From Streptomyces sp. Edi2 (lineage in GTDB: Bacteria; Actinomycetota; Actinomycetes; Streptomycetales; Streptomycetaceae): DNA of 64,000 nt. Location: positions 7,837,501 through 7,901,500 of the forward strand of contig NZ_JBEJGX010000003.1 in the NCBI RefSeq assembly GCF_040253635.1, in the 5' to 3' direction. Below the pieces are notes generated by a model, which was not told the DNA's origin, made no database searches, and saw only the letters and a list, made by a program, of their open reading frames with translations. Of the stretch, positions 42,957 to 51,463 are shown in pieces (position 1 is the stretch's first letter; each line of letters opens with the position of its first letter). A program made the translations under genes and the position numbers.

Positions 42957-43713
42957 GCTCCGGCCGGTCGTTCACCCCCCGGGGGTGAAGGACCGGCGGA
43001 GCGGCGAGCACTGGGCCGGCCGGCTCTACATGCGCGAGCTCTCGCTGCGCATCGACCGCCACCTGGTGAACACGCGGATCACGCCCAACCAGCTGACCTA
43101 CGTGATGACCGTCGCCGGCGTCCTCGCCGCCCCCGCCCTGCTGGTGCCGGGGATCCCGGGGGCCCTGCTCGGCGTGCTGATGGTCCAGCTCTACCTGCTG
43201 CTCGACTGTGTCGACGGCGAGGTCGCCCGCTGGAAGAAGCAGTTCTCCCTGGGCGGGGTGTACCTGGACCGGGTCGGTGCCTACCTGTGCGACGCTGCGG
43301 TGCTCGTCGGCTTCGGCCTGCGCGCCGCCGACCTGTGGGGCTCCGGGCGGATCGACTGGCTGTGGGCCTTCCTCGGCACCCTCGCCGCGCTCGGCGCCAT
43401 CCTGATCAAGGCCGAGACCGACCTCGTCGGTGTCGCCCGTCACCAGGGCGGTCTGCTGCCGGTCAAGGAGACGGCGTCCGAGCCGCGCTCGTCCGGTATG
43501 GCGCTGGCCCGCAAGGCGGCCGCGGCGCTGAAGTTCCACCGCCTGGTCCTCGGGGTCGAGGCCTCCCTGCTGATCCTGGTCCTGGCGGTCCTGGACCAGG
43601 TCAGGGGCGACCTGTTCTTCTCGCGGCTCGGTGTCGCCGTGCTGGCGGGCATCGCGCTCCTGCAGACCCTGCTGCACCTCGTGTCCATCCTCGCCTCCAG
43701 CAGGCTCAAGTGA
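42934..43713 (+). CDS. CDP-alcohol phosphatidyltransferase family membrane protein (atypical motif)
   Basis: A 259-aa membrane protein with about five to six transmembrane segments (YVMTVAGVLAAPALLVPG, LLGVLMVQLYLLLDCV). The family motif reads DGEVARWKKQFSLGG then VYLDRVGAYLCD. Compared with DG-x2-AR-x8-G-x3-D-x3-D, the last Asp, thought to be the catalytic base, is Ala here, while the other positions are intact. Unless the nearby Asp of YLCD substitutes, activity may be altered. ATG 42934 overlaps the preceding gene; the next gene follows directly. Pathway role: second phospho-alcohol transfer in polymer or lipid assembly (inference). Confidence 0.8.
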   Translation: MHKPSVAELRPVVHPPGVKDRRSGEHWAGRLYMRELSLRIDRHLVNTRITPNQLTYVMTVAGVLAAPALLVPGIPGALLGVLMVQLYLLLDCVDGEVARWKKQFSLGGVYLDRVGAYLCDAAVLVGFGLRAADLWGSGRIDWLWAFLGTLAALGAILIKAETDLVGVARHQGGLLPVKETASEPRSSGMALARKAAAALKFHRLVLGVEASLLILVLAVLDQVRGDLFFSRLGVAVLAGIALLQTLLHLVSILASSRLK

Positions 43714-43724
43714 CGGGAGCCGGT

Positions 43725-44609
43725 GTGGGTAGGAGCATGCGGCTCGGTGCGGTTGTCCTGACCATGGGCAACCGCCCCGAGGAACTGCGCGCGCTGCTGG
43801 ACTCGGTCGCCAAGCAGGAGGGCGACCCGATCGAGATCGCGGTCGTCGGCAACGGTTCGCCGCTGCCCGAGCTCCCCGAGGGCGTACGGACCGTCGAGCT
43901 GCCGGAGAACGTCGGCATCCCGGCCGGCCGCAATGTCGGTATCGAGGCGTTCGGCCCCGGCGGCAGCGAGGTCGACGTCCTGCTCTTCCTGGACGACGAC
44001 GGGCTGCTGGCCAGGGAGGACACCGCACAGCTGTGCCGGGAGGCCTTCGCTGCGGACCCCGAGCTCGGGATCATCAGCTTCCGGATCGCCGACCCGGACA
44101 CGGGGGAGACCCAGCGCCGCCATGTGCCGCGACTGCGGGCCTCGGACCCTCTGCGTTCGTCGCGGGTCACCACCTTCCTCGGCGGTGCCAACGCGGTCCG
44201 TACGCAGGTGTTCGAGGAGGTCGGCGGGTTGCCCGACGACTTCTTCTACGCCCACGAGGAGACCGACCTGGCCTGGCGGGCGCTGGACGCCGGCTGGCAG
44301 ATCGACTACCGGTCGGACATGGTGCTCTTCCACCCGACGACGGCGCCGGCCCGGCACGCGGTCTACCACCGGATGGTGGCCCGTAACCGGGTGTGGCTGG
44401 CCCGGCGCAACCTCCCCGCCGCGCTGGTTCCGGTCTATCTCGGTGTCTGGTTCCTGCTCACCCTCGCCCGCCGGCCCTCGCGACCGGCGCTGCGGGCCTG
44501 GCTGGGCGGCTTCAAGGAGGGCTGGGCGACCCCGAGCGGTCCCAGGCGCCCCATGAAGTGGGCTACCGTTTGGCGACTGACCCGACTGGGCCGCCCTCCC
44601 GTCATCTGA
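43725..44609 (+). CDS. Family 2 glycosyltransferase
   Basis: A 294-aa GT-A fold glycosyltransferase. RLGAVVLTMGNRPEELRALL starts the fold; LPENVGIPAGRNVGIEAFG is the sugar-nucleotide region; LLFLDDDGLLARED is the DxD metal site; FLGGANAVRTQVFEEVGGLPDDFFYAHEETDLAWR carries the ED catalytic region. A hydrophobic segment near the C-terminus (LVPVYLGVWFLLTLA) may anchor it to the membrane. GTG 43725 has GGGAG upstream; GTG 43710, overlapping the previous stop, and ATG 43737 are alternatives. It probably adds a sugar to the polymer or its linkage unit. Confidence 0.85.
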   Translation: MGRSMRLGAVVLTMGNRPEELRALLDSVAKQEGDPIEIAVVGNGSPLPELPEGVRTVELPENVGIPAGRNVGIEAFGPGGSEVDVLLFLDDDGLLAREDTAQLCREAFAADPELGIISFRIADPDTGETQRRHVPRLRASDPLRSSRVTTFLGGANAVRTQVFEEVGGLPDDFFYAHEETDLAWRALDAGWQIDYRSDMVLFHPTTAPARHAVYHRMVARNRVWLARRNLPAALVPVYLGVWFLLTLARRPSRPALRAWLGGFKEGWATPSGPRRPMKWATVWRLTRLGRPPVI

Positions 44610-44678
44610 CAAGCTCATATCTGAGAGCATCAGGCGCGAACCGGGGCGTGGCCCCGGCAGCGCACCTTGAGGACGAAA

Positions 44679-45617
44679 GTGTCAACTGTGAGCGAGACCA
44701 CGCACGACGGTGCGGTCGCCATGAGTGCCCCGCCATCTTCCGATGACGGGCTCACGCCTGCCCAGCGGGCCCAGAAGTACGGGCTCTCGCAGAGCGGGGC
44801 CCGTCCCTCGCTGCCGGAGTACGTCCAGCAGCTGTGGGACCGGCGGCATTTCATCTCCGCGTTCGCCGGCGCCAAGCTGACGGCGCAGTACAGCCAGGCC
44901 AAGCTGGGCCAGGTCTGGCAGGTGGCCACACCGCTGCTGAACGCGCTCGTGTACTACCTGATCTTCGGTGTGCTGATCGGCACGAGCCGGGGCGTCCCCG
45001 ACTTCGTCCCGTTCCTGGTGACCGGTGTCTTCATCTTCACCTTCACCCAGAGCTCGGTGATGGCCGGTACGAGGGCGATCTCCGGCAACCTCGGTCTGGT
45101 GCGGGCGCTGCACTTCCCGCGGGCCTGTCTGCCGATCTCGTTCTGCCTGATGCAGCTGCAGCAGCTGCTGTTCTCCATGGGCGTGCTGGTGATCATCCTG
45201 CTCGGCTTCGGGCAGGTCCCGACCTGGTCGTGGCTGCTGGTCGTGCCGGCGCTGACGCTGCAGTTCGTCTTCAACACGGGCCTGGCGATGGTCATGGCGC
45301 GGATGGGGGCGAAGACGCCGGACCTGGCGCAGCTGATGCCCTTCATCATGCGGACGTGGATGTACGCGTCCGGCGTGATGTTCAGCATCGACCTGATCCT
45401 GAAGGGCAAGCACGTCCCCGCCTTCGTGGAGGTCCTGCTCAACGCCAACCCGGCCGCCGTCTACATCGACCTGATGCGTTTCGCGCTGATCGACAGCTTC
45501 ACCTCCGCGAAGCTGCCCCCGCATGTGTGGGCGTTCGCCGGCGGCTGGGCGCTGCTGATGGGCGTGGTCGGCTTTGTGTACTTCTGGAAGGCTGAGGAGC
45601 GGTACGGACGTGGCTGA
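44679..45617 (+). CDS. ABC-2 type transporter permease (TagG/Wzm-like)
   Basis: A 312-aa membrane permease. A 70-residue cytoplasmic N-terminus precedes the conserved FISAFAGAKLTAQYSQAKLGQVWQVATPLLNALVYYLIFG, the first helix of polysaccharide/teichoic acid export permeases. About six transmembrane segments follow, with LGLVRALHFPRACLPISF in the cytoplasmic loop. It pairs with the ATPase directly downstream. GTG 44679 has GAGGA five bases upstream. The couple would flip and export a lipid-linked glycopolymer across the membrane. Confidence 0.9.
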   Translation: MSTVSETTHDGAVAMSAPPSSDDGLTPAQRAQKYGLSQSGARPSLPEYVQQLWDRRHFISAFAGAKLTAQYSQAKLGQVWQVATPLLNALVYYLIFGVLIGTSRGVPDFVPFLVTGVFIFTFTQSSVMAGTRAISGNLGLVRALHFPRACLPISFCLMQLQQLLFSMGVLVIILLGFGQVPTWSWLLVVPALTLQFVFNTGLAMVMARMGAKTPDLAQLMPFIMRTWMYASGVMFSIDLILKGKHVPAFVEVLLNANPAAVYIDLMRFALIDSFTSAKLPPHVWAFAGGWALLMGVVGFVYFWKAEERYGRG

Positions 45618-46413
45618 ACAGAAGAACGGCATCGAGCCGGCCGAGGCCGCCGAGGCCCGTATCCCGACGGTGATCGCGGATGATCTGCACATCGTCTACC
45701 GGGTCTACGGCACCGGCGCGGGCAGGGGCAGTGCCACCGCGGCGCTGAACCGCATCGTCCGCCGCAAGCCCTCGTCGGGTGTGCGCGAGGTGCACGCGGT
45801 CAAGGGCGTCTCCTTCACCGCCTACCGCGGCGAGTCGATCGGCCTGATCGGCTCCAACGGCTCGGGCAAGTCGACGCTGCTCAAGGCGGTGGCCGGGCTG
45901 CTGCCCGCCGAGCGCGGCAAGGTCTACACCCACGGCCAGCCCTCGCTGCTGGGCGTGAACGCGGCCCTGATGAACGACCTGACCGGCGAGAAGAACGTCC
46001 TGCTGGGCGGCCTGGCCATGGGCATGAGCCGCGAACAGGTCCGCGAGCGCTACGACGGCATCGTCGACTTCTCCGGCATCAACGAGAAGGGCGACTTCAT
46101 CTCGCTGCCGATGCGCACCTACTCCTCCGGGATGGCGGCCCGGCTGCGGTTCTCCATCGCCGCGGCCAAGGACCACGACGTGCTGATGATCGACGAGGCC
46201 CTGGCCACCGGCGACCGCAGCTTCCAGAAGCGCTCCGAGGCCCGCATCCGCGAACTGCGCAAGGAGGCCGGCACCGTCTTCCTCGTCAGCCACAACAACA
46301 AGTCCATCCGCGACACCTGCGACCGGACCCTGTGGCTGGAGCGCGGCGAGCTGCTGATGGACGGCCCGACGGACGAAGTGATCAAGGCGTACGAAAAGGA
46401 GACGGGCAAATAG
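45610..46413 (+). CDS. ABC transporter ATP-binding protein (TagH/Wzt-like)
   Basis: A 267-aa ATPase. After a ~45-residue N-terminal extension, KGVSFTAYRGESIGLIGSNGSGKSTLLKAVAGLL gives Walker A. The signature is the degenerate MRTYSSGMAARLRFSIA typical of glycopolymer exporters (TagH/Wzt/RfbE), and Walker B is HDVLMIDEALATGD. The switch His lies in VFLVSHNNKSI. No C-terminal carbohydrate-binding extension is present. GTG 45610 overlaps the permease gene by eight bases. Last gene of the operon, followed by a hairpin. Confidence 0.92.
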   Translation: MAEQKNGIEPAEAAEARIPTVIADDLHIVYRVYGTGAGRGSATAALNRIVRRKPSSGVREVHAVKGVSFTAYRGESIGLIGSNGSGKSTLLKAVAGLLPAERGKVYTHGQPSLLGVNAALMNDLTGEKNVLLGGLAMGMSREQVRERYDGIVDFSGINEKGDFISLPMRTYSSGMAARLRFSIAAAKDHDVLMIDEALATGDRSFQKRSEARIRELRKEAGTVFLVSHNNKSIRDTCDRTLWLERGELLMDGPTDEVIKAYEKETGK

Positions 46414-46426
46414 TCCGTCCCGCACC

Positions 46427-46463
46427 CGAAGGCCTCCGTGAGTCCGCCTCGCGGGGGCCTTCG
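46427..46463 (+). terminator. Terminator hairpin at the end of the polymer-export operon
   Basis: CGAAGGCCTCCG (46427-46438) pairs with CGGGGGCCTTCG (46452-46463) with one internal mismatch, 14-18 bases after the ATPase stop. Confidence 0.75.
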
Positions 46464-46726
46464 AGCGTGACGAAAAGGTCAACTCCGTTGACACCTGGAA
46501 CAGTTCGGGCGTAATGGATGTTGACGGGATGGTTGCCCCGGGCTTCGGTACCCCCTCGGACGCGGGTGAGGTGTACGGCGTAAGCTGTACGGGTGCCGAA
46601 CGGCACAAGTGGGATATGTCGGGCAATGCTCGCCCAAGCGGGTGAAGCGGGCTCGATCAGGGCGTGGCGTCGAGTGCGGCGTGTCCGAAATGGGATGTTT
46701 TGGCTTGGCGGTGTAGAACGGGAGAC
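46464..46726. other. Intergenic promoter region of the hopanoid operon
   Basis: About 260 bp without a supported gene, GC-poorer than neighbours. TTGACA-like bases occur at TTGACACC near 46488, and AAATGGGATGTTTTGG at about 46687-46702 may hold promoter elements. The promoter of the operon starting at 46783 must lie here or inside the small leader frame. Confidence 0.45.
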
Positions 46727-46786
46727 GTGACGGCAATGGCTACTGGTTCGCTCCGGCACCGGAATGCGCCGGGCAGTCCCCGGTGA
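46727..46786 (+). CDS. Possible 19-aa leader peptide coupled to hpnC
   Basis: GTG 46727 has GGGAGA just upstream and opens a 19-codon frame encoding MTAMATGSLRHRNAPGSPR; its TGA (46784-46786) overlaps the GTG start of hpnC as GTGA. hpnC itself has no visible ribosome binding site, so ribosomes ending this frame could restart on hpnC. The alternative is that this is the true hpnC N-terminus displaced by a frameshift. Confidence 0.4.
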   Translation: MTAMATGSLRHRNAPGSPR

Positions 46787-47730
46787 GCCGAGACGACGAG
46801 CAGGCGCGTCGCGCCTTCCTCCGGAGGGGGGCGGCAGGTGACGGACGGGAGCAGACGCGCACCGTGCTCGAACAGGCCGCACACGAGAACTTCCCCGTCG
46901 CACCGTTCTTTCTGCCCCGTGCCTGGCGGACCGATCTGATGGCCGTCTACGGCTTCGCCCGGCTCGTCGACGACATCGGTGACGGCGATCTCGCACCCGG
47001 CGGCGGCGATGCCGTACTCCTCGGGCTCGACCGCGCACAGTACGACGACCGGCCCGCGCTGCTGGACGCCCTCGAGGCGGACCTGCGCCGCGTCTTCAGT
47101 GACCGCGCCCCCGGCCCCGGGCATCCGCTGTTGCGCCGCCTCGGCCCGACCGTCCGCCGCTGTGGGCTGACCCCGGGGCCGTTCCTCGATCTCATCGAGG
47201 CCAACCGGCAGGACCAGCGGGTGAGCCGCTACGGCACCTACGGCGACCTGGCCGCCTACTGCGAGCTCTCCGCCAACCCCGTCGGCCGCCTCGTCCTCGC
47301 CCTCACCGGCACCGCGAGCCCCGAACGCATCCGCCACTCCGACGCGGTCTGCACCGCCCTCCAGATCGTCGAACACATCCAGGACGTGGCCGAGGACCTG
47401 GGGCGCGACCGCATCTACCTGCCGGCCGAGGACAGGAAGCGCTTCGGTGTCGACGAGGCCGATCTGGCCGCGCCGAGCGGGGGCGCATCGGTGCGCGCGC
47501 TGATCGCTTACGAGGCCGAACGCGCCCGTGAGCTGCTGCGTGAAGGCACCCCGCTGGTGGGTAGCGTCCACGGCAGACTCAAGCTGCTGCTGGCCGGTTT
47601 CGTGGCCGGCGGACGCGCTGCACTCCAGGCGGTCGCGGCCGCCGATTACGACGTACTCCCTGGACCGCCCAAGCCGACCAAGCTCAGCCTGCTGCGCGAG
47701 GTAGGGGCGACATTGCGAAGAGAGGGGTGA
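46783..47730 (+). CDS. hpnC: Squalene synthase HpnC (squalene/phytoene synthase family)
   Basis: A 315-aa prenyl synthase of the trans-isoprenyl diphosphate synthase (head-to-head) fold. The first Asp-rich site is GFARLVDDIGDGD; the second is VEHIQDVAEDLGRDRIYLP. ENFPVAPFFLPRAWR near the N-terminus is typical of HpnC. In the HpnCDE route, HpnC converts presqualene diphosphate to hydroxysqualene. The GTG 46783 start has no ribosome binding site of its own and overlaps the stop of a possible leader peptide. The 3' end overlaps hpnD by four bases. First enzyme gene of the hopanoid operon. Confidence 0.9.
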   Translation: MSRDDEQARRAFLRRGAAGDGREQTRTVLEQAAHENFPVAPFFLPRAWRTDLMAVYGFARLVDDIGDGDLAPGGGDAVLLGLDRAQYDDRPALLDALEADLRRVFSDRAPGPGHPLLRRLGPTVRRCGLTPGPFLDLIEANRQDQRVSRYGTYGDLAAYCELSANPVGRLVLALTGTASPERIRHSDAVCTALQIVEHIQDVAEDLGRDRIYLPAEDRKRFGVDEADLAAPSGGASVRALIAYEAERARELLREGTPLVGSVHGRLKLLLAGFVAGGRAALQAVAAADYDVLPGPPKPTKLSLLREVGATLRREG

Positions 47731-48680
47731 GTCGGACCGTGGAGGCAACCGCACACGCGTCCGCGCCGGTGCTCGCTGCGTACCGCTACTGTGAGGCCGT
47801 CACCGGGCAGCAGGCACGGAACTTCGCCTATGGCATCCGGCTGCTGCCGGCCGACAAGCGGCAGGCCATGTCGGCGCTCTACGCCTTCTCCCGCCGGGTC
47901 GACGACATCGGCGACGGCACCCTGGAACCCACCGACAAGCAACGCCGCCTGGAGGACACCCGGGCGGTGCTGGCGCGCATCAAGGACGGCCGGATCGACG
48001 AGGACGACACCGACCCGGTGGCCGTCGCGCTGTCCGACGCAGCCCGCCGCTTCCCGCTGCCGCTGGAAGGGCTCGACGAGCTGATCGACGGCGTGCTGAT
48101 GGATGTGCGCGGCGAGACCTACGAGACCTGGGACGAGCTGCGGGATTACTGCCGCTGCGTCGCCGGCGCCATCGGCCGGCTCTCGCTGGGCGTGTTCGGC
48201 ACCGTCCCGGGCGCGCCGGACGCCGAGCGCGCCTTCGAGTACGCCGACACCCTCGGCCTGGCCCTGCAACTCACCAACATTCTCCGGGACGTTCGCGAGG
48301 ACGCCGGGAACGGCCGTACGTACCTCCCCGCCGAGGACCTTGCCAAGTTCGGCTGCGCGGCGGGCTTCGAGGGGCCCGTGCCGCCGCCCGGCTCCGACTT
48401 CACCGGCCTGGTGCACTTCGAGGTGAAACGTGCCCGCGCGCTGTTCGCCGAGGGGTTCCGGCTGCTGCCGATGCTCGACCGGCGCAGCGGCGCCTGCGTG
48501 GCCGCGATGGCCGGCATCTACCACCGGCTGCTGACCCGGATCGCCGCCGACCCCGAGGCGGTGCTGCGCGGCCGGGTCTCGCTGCCCGGCAGGGAGAAGG
48601 CCTTCGTCGCGGTGCGCGGGCTCTCCGGGCTCGACGCGCGGGCGATCGGCCGGCGGGAGTCCGTGCGGAGGCGCGGATGA
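47727..48680 (+). CDS. hpnD: Presqualene diphosphate synthase HpnD
   Basis: A 317-aa squalene/phytoene synthase family enzyme joining two farnesyl diphosphates to presqualene diphosphate. The Asp-rich motifs are FSRRVDDIGDGTL and LTNILRDVREDAGNGRTYLP; NFAYGIRLLPADKRQAMSALYAF is the usual N-terminal substrate region. GTG 47727 overlaps the hpnC stop (GTGA) with GAAGAGAGG upstream, indicating coupled translation. The stop is followed after 100 bp by hpnE. HpnC versus HpnD is assigned by order and by the closer similarity of this gene to phytoene-synthase-like sequences. Confidence 0.9.
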   Translation: MSRTVEATAHASAPVLAAYRYCEAVTGQQARNFAYGIRLLPADKRQAMSALYAFSRRVDDIGDGTLEPTDKQRRLEDTRAVLARIKDGRIDEDDTDPVAVALSDAARRFPLPLEGLDELIDGVLMDVRGETYETWDELRDYCRCVAGAIGRLSLGVFGTVPGAPDAERAFEYADTLGLALQLTNILRDVREDAGNGRTYLPAEDLAKFGCAAGFEGPVPPPGSDFTGLVHFEVKRARALFAEGFRLLPMLDRRSGACVAAMAGIYHRLLTRIAADPEAVLRGRVSLPGREKAFVAVRGLSGLDARAIGRRESVRRRG

Positions 48681-48780
48681 TGCGCCGGGCGGCGAACGAC
48701 AGCGGTGATCCCGCTTCACTGCGGCGGGCAACCCTCCCCGGGCAGGCTGCGTCCCTCACAGCAGCACGGGGGGAGACCAC

Positions 48781-50238
48781 ATGACATCGGGAGCCAGGCG
48801 GCCCGGCCTGCGGCACGACCTGCCGTCCGGCCGTCCCGCAGGGGCGGCGGCGGTGGTGATCGGCGGCGGGCTCGCGGGCACCACGGCGGCGCTCGCGCTG
48901 GCCGACGCGGGGCTGCGGGTCACCCTGGTCGAGGGCCGGCCCCGGCTCGGCGGACTGGTCTTCTCCTTCCGCCGCGAGTCCGGCGCCGGGGAGCTGACCG
49001 TCGACAACGGCCAGCATGTCTTCCTGCGCTGCTGCACCGCCTACAGCCGGCTGCTGGAACGGCTCGGCGCCGCGCACCTGGTGCCCCTGCAGGACCGGAT
49101 GGACGTACCCGTCCTCGACGCCGACCGGATGCGGCTCGGCCGGCTGCGCCGCACGGCGCTCCCCGTACCGCTGCACCTCGCCGCGAGCCTGGCCGGCTAC
49201 CCGCACCTCTCGCCCGCCGAGCGCGCCGCGGTCGTCCGCGCCACCCTCGCGCTGAAGGGCCTCGACCCGGCCGACCCCGCCCTGGACCGGCAGGACTTCG
49301 GCAGCTGGCTGCGCCGCCACGGCCAGTCCGCCCGCGCCGTCGAGGCGCTGTGGGACCTGGTCGGCATCGCGACCCTCAACGCCCCTGCCGGGGACGCCTC
49401 GATGGGCCTGGCCGCCAAGGTCTTCAAGACCGGACTGCTCTCCGCTCCCGGTGCCGCCGACATCGGCTGGGCCCGGGTCCCGCTCGGCGACGTCCACGAC
49501 GACCTGGCCCGCACGGCCCTGGAGAAGGCCGGTGTCCGCATCGCCCTGCGCACCCGCGCCGGGGCCCTCGCCCGCCGCGATGACGGCTGGCAGGTCACGG
49601 TGGAGAAGGGGCCGCACGACAGCGAGCAGCTGACCGCCGACACCGTCGTCCTCGCCGTACCGCAGCGCGAGGCACACGCCCTGCTGCCCGACGCGGCGCT
49701 GGACGCCAAGGACCGGCTGCTGGACATCGGCACGGCCCCCATCCTCAACCTCCATGTCGTCTACGACCGCAAGGTGCTGCGCCGCCCCTTCTTCGCCGCG
49801 CTCGGCTCCCCGGTCCAGTGGGTCTTCGACCGCACCGATGCCTCGGGGCTGACGGGCCTTCCCGGCCAGGAGCGCAGCCAGTATCTGGCGGTCTCGCAGT
49901 CCGCGGCGCAGGAGGAGATCGACCAGCCGGTCGCCAAGCTCCGCGCCCGTTACCTGCCCGAGCTGGAGCGGCTGCTGCCCGCCGCCCGCGGCGCCAGGAT
50001 CCACGACTTCTTCGTCACCCGCGAGCGCACCGCGACCTTTGCGCCCGCCCCGGGCGTCGGCAGGCTCCGCCCCGCCGCCCGCACCCAAGCCCCCGGCCTG
50101 TTCCTGGCCGGTGCGTGGACCGCCACCGGGTGGCCCGCGACCATGGAAAGCGCTGTGCGCAGCGGCACTGCCGCCGCTCGCGAGGCACTCAGCGAACTCG
50201 GCTTCCCTCAGGGCCAGTTGCCTCAGGAGGCGGCATGA
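48781..50238 (+). CDS. hpnE: Hydroxysqualene dehydroxylase HpnE (FAD-dependent)
   Basis: A 485-aa flavoprotein of the phytoene desaturase/amine oxidase family, converting hydroxysqualene to squalene. The FAD-binding N-terminus reads AVVIGGGLAGTTAALALADAG, then LVEGRPRLGGLVFSF; DNGQHVFLRCC follows. The C-terminal FAD motif is GLFLAGAWTATGWPATMESAVRSG. ATG 48781 has GGGGGAGA upstream. Its stop overlaps the next gene's ATG. It completes the squalene branch with HpnC and HpnD. Confidence 0.92.
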   Translation: MTSGARRPGLRHDLPSGRPAGAAAVVIGGGLAGTTAALALADAGLRVTLVEGRPRLGGLVFSFRRESGAGELTVDNGQHVFLRCCTAYSRLLERLGAAHLVPLQDRMDVPVLDADRMRLGRLRRTALPVPLHLAASLAGYPHLSPAERAAVVRATLALKGLDPADPALDRQDFGSWLRRHGQSARAVEALWDLVGIATLNAPAGDASMGLAAKVFKTGLLSAPGAADIGWARVPLGDVHDDLARTALEKAGVRIALRTRAGALARRDDGWQVTVEKGPHDSEQLTADTVVLAVPQREAHALLPDAALDAKDRLLDIGTAPILNLHVVYDRKVLRRPFFAALGSPVQWVFDRTDASGLTGLPGQERSQYLAVSQSAAQEEIDQPVAKLRARYLPELERLLPAARGARIHDFFVTRERTATFAPAPGVGRLRPAARTQAPGLFLAGAWTATGWPATMESAVRSGTAAAREALSELGFPQGQLPQEAA

Positions 50239-51356
50239 CGACGCGTACGAGCGCTCCCACGAGCACGAGCACCGGAAACAGAGGAGAAACCGTGAATCCG
50301 GCTTCCCCAGCTATCGACACCGAGAGCGTCACCGCGCTGCTGGAGCGCGGGCGGACACTCGCCACTCCCGTGCTGCGTGCCGCCGTGGACCGGCTCGCTC
50401 CTCCCATGGACACCGTCGCCGCCTACCACTTCGGATGGATCGACGCCGAGGGCCGCCCCACCACGGGCGACAGCGGCAAGGCCGTACGGCCCGCGCTCGC
50501 CCTGCTGTCGGCCGAGGCCGCCGGCGCGGCCCCCGAGACCGGTATCCCCGGCGCGGTCGCCGTCGAGCTGGTGCACAACTTCTCGCTGTTGCACGACGAC
50601 CTCATGGACGGCGACGAGCAGCGCAGGCACCGCGACACCGTCTGGAAGGTGCACGGTCCCGCACAGGCCATCCTCGTCGGTGACGCGCTGTTCGCCCTCG
50701 CCAACGAAATACTGCTGGAGCTCGGCACGGTCGACGCCGGCCGGGCCACCCGCCGGCTCACCCAGGCCTCCCGCAAGCTGATCGACGGTCAGGCCCAGGA
50801 CATCTCCTACGAGCACCGCGAGCGGGTCACCGTCGAGGAGTGCCTGGAGATGGAGGGCAACAAGACCGGCGCACTGCTGGCCTGTGCCGTCTCCATCGGT
50901 GCGGTGCTGGGCGGCGCCGACGACCGCACCGCCGACACCCTGGAGCGGTACGGCTACCACCTCGGCCTCGCCTTCCAGGCCGTGGACGATCTGCTCGGCA
51001 TCTGGGGCGACCCGGACGCCACCGGCAAGCGGCCCTGGAGCGACCTGCGCCAGCGCAAGAAGTCGCTGCCGGTCGTCGCCGCGCTGGCCGCCGAAGGCCC
51101 GGCCGCCGAGCGGCTTGCCCGGATCCTCGCCGAGGACGCGAAGAAGAGCGAGACCGAGATCGCCGACTTCACCGAGGAGGAGTTCGCCTCCCGCGCGGCC
51201 CTCATCGAGGAGGCCGGCGGCCGCGAGTGGACCTCCCAGGAGGCGCGCCGCCAGCACGCCACCGCCATTGCCGCCCTGAACGAGATCGAGATGCCGGAAA
51301 AGGTCCGCGCACAGCTCGTCGCACTCGCGGACTTCGTCGTTGTCCGGGAGAGATGA
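50235..51356 (+). CDS. Polyprenyl synthetase (farnesyl diphosphate synthase-like)
   Basis: A 373-aa trans-isoprenyl diphosphate synthase. The first Asp-rich motif is NFSLLHDDLMDGDEQRRHR (DDxxD); the second is FQAVDDLLGIWGD (DDxxG variant). GKAVRPALALLSAEAAG is the IPP-binding region, and AQDISYEHR a further conserved site. It chain-elongates DMAPP with IPP. Here it most likely makes farnesyl diphosphate for squalene. Two starts are plausible: ATG 50235, overlapping the hpnE stop with GGAGG upstream, and GTG 50292 with GGAG upstream. Product length (C15 or C20) is not certain from sequence. Confidence 0.88.
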   Translation: MTTRTSAPTSTSTGNRGETVNPASPAIDTESVTALLERGRTLATPVLRAAVDRLAPPMDTVAAYHFGWIDAEGRPTTGDSGKAVRPALALLSAEAAGAAPETGIPGAVAVELVHNFSLLHDDLMDGDEQRRHRDTVWKVHGPAQAILVGDALFALANEILLELGTVDAGRATRRLTQASRKLIDGQAQDISYEHRERVTVEECLEMEGNKTGALLACAVSIGAVLGGADDRTADTLERYGYHLGLAFQAVDDLLGIWGDPDATGKRPWSDLRQRKKSLPVVAALAAEGPAAERLARILAEDAKKSETEIADFTEEEFASRAALIEEAGGREWTSQEARRQHATAIAALNEIEMPEKVRAQLVALADFVVVRER

Positions 51357-51463
51357 GCACCAGCGACACCGAATAGATCGCAGTCGCCGGCCGGCGCCAG
51401 CCAGGCGCCGGCCGACGGAATCCCTGAGCACGCTTTGCACAGTTCACTGCAGAAGGGGAAGCC

